Origin: Candidatus Peribacteraceae bacterium
GTDB lineage: Bacteria; Patescibacteriota; Gracilibacteria; Peribacterales; Peribacteraceae
Direction of reading: 5' to 3'
NCBI GenBank assembly: GCA_018061525.1
Contig: JAGOUB010000040.1
Span: 1-7,824 of the forward strand
Length of the DNA: 7,824 nucleotides
In this document: positions 5,729 through 7,824 of the stretch, piece after piece
How the letters are laid out: each line of letters begins with the position of its first letter
Position numbering within the stretch: position 1 is the stretch's first letter
Program-made: the position numbers and the translations under genes
Notes under the pieces: generated by a model
Database searches by the model: none
What the model was told of the DNA's origin: nothing
What the model saw: only the letters and a program-made list of their open reading frames with translations

Positions 5729-6339
5729 TTGGCGTTCTTCTTGAAGGCGGGATCCATGTGCTTCATGTTGATCTGCTCGGCCACAAGCGTGGCCAGCAGG
5801 TCCTTCACCTGGCTGGCGTCGCGCATGTTCTTCTTGTGCATGTAGTGCTCCATGCTCTTTAGGATCGTGCCCTCCACCTTCTTAAGCCGGGAGACGCGCT
5901 CCAGCTTGATGGAGCCGCCGGTCGAGATCTTCTCAATCTCCATGGTGCCCACGCGCAGTAGCGTGGCGAGGATACCTTTGATCTCGTAGCTGACGCCTTG
6001 GATGTCGCTGTAGAGCACGCGCGACGACTCACGGTGGAAGAAGCCGTGCCAGTCGACGTCGATCACGCCTTCGTTGGTGATAATCCAAGCGTCGAGGAAG
6101 TAGTCATAGAAGCTGCGCACCCACCAGATGACGGAGACGAACCCGAGCACGCTGAAGACGGTCAGTGACCAACCGCGCGAGCGGAGCAGGTACCACAGCG
6201 CCAAATCGGCCACGACGGCCACCGTCGGCCAGAGCAAGGCACGAATGCCCCAGAGCCAATGCTTGTGGACGACGAGCAGGATCTTCTCATCCTCGTCGAG
6301 ATGCCGTCGGAAGAACCAGCGGTTCAGCACGGCGGCCAT
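5725..6339 (-). CDS. Bacterial PH-domain (YdbS-like) membrane protein
   Basis: Protein of 204 residues with a short N-terminal part (RRHLDEDEKILLVVHKHW), two membrane helices (about 27-52 and 59-82) and a bacterial PH domain opening with DAWIITNEGVIDVDWHGFFH and ending in a helix around EGTILKSMEHYM. This is the layout of bPH2/YdbS-type proteins; no reaction is known for the family. It heads the three-gene operon ending in pth. ATG 6339 has a weak GAGG four bases upstream. However, it overlaps a TACGAT box (6343-6338 on the minus strand), and GTG at 6330 lies 7 bases after that box, so a start three codons later is possible. The C-terminal tail (KHMDPAFKKNAK) is basic. Confidence 0.85.
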   Translation of the reverse strand: MAAVLNRWFFRRHLDEDEKILLVVHKHWLWGIRALLWPTVAVVADLALWYLLRSRGWSLTVFSVLGFVSVIWWVRSFYDYFLDAWIITNEGVIDVDWHGFFHRESSRVLYSDIQGVSYEIKGILATLLRVGTMEIEKISTGGSIKLERVSRLKKVEGTILKSMEHYMHKKNMRDASQVKDLLATLVAEQINMKHMDPAFKKNAK

Positions 6340-6343
6340 CGTA
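6338..6343 (-). promoter_or_regulatory. Possible -10 box of the PH-domain operon
   Basis: TACGAT on the minus strand, 7 bases before an in-frame GTG at 6330. No convincing -35 box is seen at 16-18 bases. It fits the leaderless spacing of the other unit heads, but it is the weakest of the set. Confidence 0.3.
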
Positions 6344-6363
6344 CCTCATCCCGCCCCCGGACG

Positions 6364-6393
6364 CTGTACGGATGAAAAACCCGGGGGTAGAGT
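6364..6393 (+). promoter_or_regulatory. Promoter of lepB, leaderless geometry
   Basis: A TAGAGT -10 box (6388-6393) ends 7 bases before the lepB ATG at 6401. The -35 candidate CTGTAC (6364-6369, spacer 18) is weak. A GGAAGG lies directly against the ATG, too close to act as a usual Shine-Dalgarno. Confidence 0.45.
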
Positions 6394-6400
6394 CGGAAGG

Positions 6401-7027
6401 ATGACAAAGCCCAAAGCCCACGGACCGTTGTTCCACATTCTCGATGTGGCCTTCAACTTGGTCGTCATTTTGGCGATCGTCATGGGCATCCGCACCTTCC
6501 TTGTCATGCCGTTCCAAGTGGAGGGCAAGTCGATGGATTCCACTCTGGCCGACCGCGAGTACATCATCATCAACAAGCTCGCCTACTACTTGGGCGATCC
6601 CGGCCGCGGCGACGTGGTGGTCTTCCACCCGCCGAACGCGCCCGGCAAGTACTACGTAAAGCGCGTGATCGGCGTCGGCGGCGACGAGGTGACGCTGCGC
6701 GGCGGCAAAGTCTACGTAAAGCGCGGCGGCGAGACCGAGGAGAAGCTGCTCGACGAGCCGTACTTGGATCCGACCAATCAGAGCAAAACGTTCCGCCACG
6801 CCATCGGCTCCGACGGCGCCACCGTCACTTTCCAGGTGCCGGCCGACCACTACTTCCTGCTCGGCGACAACCGCCAGAACAGCACCGACTCCCGCGGCTT
6901 CACCGACGGTAGCGGCCAGCCTTCGCCCTACGTGAACGACAGCGCCGTGGCCGGTAAAGTCTGGTTCGTGGCCCTACCCTTAAGCAAAGTGCACGCCCTC
7001 CAGCCGCCGGAATACGCCTTGGAGTAA
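6401..7027 (+). CDS. lepB: Signal peptidase I
   Basis: Membrane serine protease that removes signal peptides from proteins exported by Sec or Tat, with its active site outside the membrane. It has 208 residues. An N-terminal anchor helix (about 11-36) is followed by QVEGKSMDSTL with nucleophile Ser44, YYVKRVIG with general base Lys87, and the conserved GDNRQNSTDSR (155-165). The frame extends upstream to 6128, but that part is antisense to the PH-domain gene; ATG 6401 gives the normal N-terminus. It is divergent from the PH-pth operon. The secE-nusG pair follows 83 bp later, so export functions cluster here, and the surface protein encoded at 1766-3229 would be a natural client. Confidence 0.97.
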   Translation: MTKPKAHGPLFHILDVAFNLVVILAIVMGIRTFLVMPFQVEGKSMDSTLADREYIIINKLAYYLGDPGRGDVVVFHPPNAPGKYYVKRVIGVGGDEVTLRGGKVYVKRGGETEEKLLDEPYLDPTNQSKTFRHAIGSDGATVTFQVPADHYFLLGDNRQNSTDSRGFTDGSGQPSPYVNDSAVAGKVWFVALPLSKVHALQPPEYALE

Positions 7028-7037
7028 GCGTTTTCCC

Positions 7038-7065
7038 TTGCCAACAGCCCTATCCCGGGTAGGAT
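7038..7065 (+). promoter_or_regulatory. Promoter of secE-nusG
   Basis: TTGCCA (7038-7043) and TAGGAT (7060-7065) are 16 bases apart. The following bases, TAGGATGGGGAC, match 11 of 12 with the box upstream of the DUF721-like gene. The transcript would start near 7072, leaving a leader of about 39 bases. Confidence 0.55.
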
Positions 7066-7072
7066 GGGGACG

Positions 7073-7090
7073 AGCCCTTCCGGGGCTTTT
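7073..7090 (+). terminator. Short hairpin with T run: lepB terminator or 5' leader stem-loop of secE
   Basis: AGCCC (7073-7077) pairs with GGGCT (7083-7087) around a TTCCG loop, followed by three more T. The short stem and four-T tail make a weak intrinsic terminator. It lies downstream of the predicted secE promoter, so it would also form the very 5' end of that transcript, where it could protect the mRNA or attenuate transcription. Confidence 0.4.
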
Positions 7091-7110
7091 CAAGAAGCCA
7101 ACCGACCCCT

Positions 7111-7299
7111 ATGGATCCTATCGCTTTCCTCAATGAGGCCCTCGTCGAACTGCGTCACGTCCGCTGGCCCACCCGCCAGCAGGCCATCCGCCTGTCGGCC
7201 ATCGTGATCGCCTTCGTGGGCATCTGTGCCCTCGCGTTCGGCCTGCTCGATTCGCTCATCTCCGAAGTCATCATCCTCATCCTCAACGTCGCTTCCTAA
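7111..7299 (+). CDS. secE: Preprotein translocase subunit SecE
   Basis: Essential small subunit that clamps SecY in the protein-export channel. The 62-residue, single-helix form is typical of most bacteria. The amphipathic helix with the family signature is FLNEALVELRHVRWPTRQQA (6-25, core ELRxVxWPTR), followed by a membrane helix at about 29-57. It precedes nusG by 6 bp, the usual bacterial order secE-nusG, so both are co-transcribed. ATG 7111 fits the family; in-frame codons upstream to the promoter contain no start codon. Confidence 0.96.
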   Translation: MDPIAFLNEALVELRHVRWPTRQQAIRLSAIVIAFVGICALAFGLLDSLISEVIILILNVAS

Positions 7300-7305
7300 C
7301 CTCCC

Positions 7306-7824
7306 ATGGCTAAGCAGGACCCTTCCGCCGGACGAAACTGGTACGTCGTCCACACGTACGCCGGATATGAGGACGCCGTCGCCGCCGCGCTCAAGCAGCG
7401 TGTCGAGAATATGGCGATGGGCGACCGCATCTTCGATGTGCAGGTCCCCAAGGAGAAGCAGTTGATCTTCAAGAAGAACGAGCCGGTCGAGGAGGAGCGC
7501 AAGCTCTTCCCGGGCTACGTGCTCGTGGACATGACCGTCACGGACGAGTCGTGGTACCTGGTGCGCAACACGCCCAACGTCACGGGTTTCGTCGGTTCGG
7601 GCAACATCCCGGTGCCGGTCTCGCCCGAGGAGTTCGGCGTTATCCAGCGCCGCATCGGCGAACAGCAGGCCAAGTTCAAGAGCGACTTCCAGGTGGGTGA
7701 CCTCGTCATCATCGTCGACGGCCCCTTCAAGAACTACGAAGGTACGGTCGACTCCGTGGACGTCGACAAGGGCAAGCTGACCGTCCTGGTGCTCATCTTC
7801 GATCGCGAGACGCCGGTGGAGCTC
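7306..7824 (+). CDS. nusG: Transcription termination/antitermination protein NusG (last residues outside window)
   Basis: RNA polymerase-bound elongation factor that modulates pausing, Rho action and coupling of transcription to the ribosome. The window holds 173 codons, against 181 in E. coli, so only a few residues are missing. The NGN domain begins NWYVVHTYAGYEDAVAAAL (11-29) and includes KLFPGYVLVDM (66-76) and RNTPNVTGFVG (87-97). The KOW domain starts at VGDLVIIVDGPFKNYEGTV (130-148) and ends in FDRETPVEL, close to the normal C-terminus. It follows secE by 6 bp, CCTCCC just before the ATG, with no Shine-Dalgarno, so it probably relies on coupling with secE. Confidence 0.97.
   Translation, partial: MAKQDPSAGRNWYVVHTYAGYEDAVAAALKQRVENMAMGDRIFDVQVPKEKQLIFKKNEPVEEERKLFPGYVLVDMTVTDESWYLVRNTPNVTGFVGSGNIPVPVSPEEFGVIQRRIGEQQAKFKSDFQVGDLVIIVDGPFKNYEGTVDSVDVDKGKLTVLVLIFDRETPVEL

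Noticed and set aside
6128..6400. In-frame extension of lepB upstream to 6128
   Set aside because: It is antisense to the PH-domain gene and lacks any signal peptidase sequence; ATG 6401 gives the usual N-terminal anchor.

Overview
The window is a GC-rich stretch of bacterial chromosome that reads most like Patescibacteria (the Candidate Phyla Radiation). The pointers are small housekeeping proteins, a two-helix VirB2/T4SS-pilin-type protein, a DUF721-type short protein, a surface protein with an SLH domain, Calx-beta domains and long poly-serine linkers, and a near absence of Shine-Dalgarno sequences. Several genes end in TGA, so UGA is a stop here, which argues against Gracilibacteria/Absconditabacteria. 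A Peribacteria/Peregrinibacteria-like source would fit the poly-Ser linkers, but that is only an inference. No mobile element, CRISPR array, tRNA or rRNA was seen.

Left part (1-3650). A 3'-truncated prmC runs leftward from 708, and a GT4-type glycosyltransferase runs rightward from 727. Their promoters share one symmetrical -10 box. The glycosyltransferase meets a leftward gene for a large surface protein (SLH domain, three Calx-beta domains, poly-Ser linkers), and the two 3' ends overlap by 17 bp. Upstream of the surface-protein gene, and divergent from it, lies a short DUF721/DciA-like gene that lacks a normal start codon where homology says it should begin.

Middle part (3650-4790). A strong promoter drives rpsP (S16 with an Ala/Pro/Glu-rich tail), khpA (KH RNA-binding protein) and a VirB2-like membrane protein, all rightward.

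Right part (4788-7824). A leftward operon encodes a bacterial PH-domain membrane protein, a membrane-anchored protein with a HEPN-like R-x4-H motif, and Pth. Each junction is a 4-base ATGA overlap. Divergent from it is lepB (signal peptidase I), followed by secE and a nearly complete nusG. Together the genes form an information-processing and protein-export neighbourhood: release-factor methylation, peptidyl-tRNA recycling, a ribosomal protein, a transcription factor, the Sec channel, signal peptidase and a secreted surface protein.

The most unusual signal is in gene starts. At six of eight transcription-unit heads a -10-like hexamer ends 6-8 bases before the apparent start codon, the geometry of leaderless mRNAs. 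Several other genes have an almost pure pyrimidine tract directly before the start instead of a Shine-Dalgarno sequence. The window thus suggests an organism that relies mainly on non-Shine-Dalgarno initiation.
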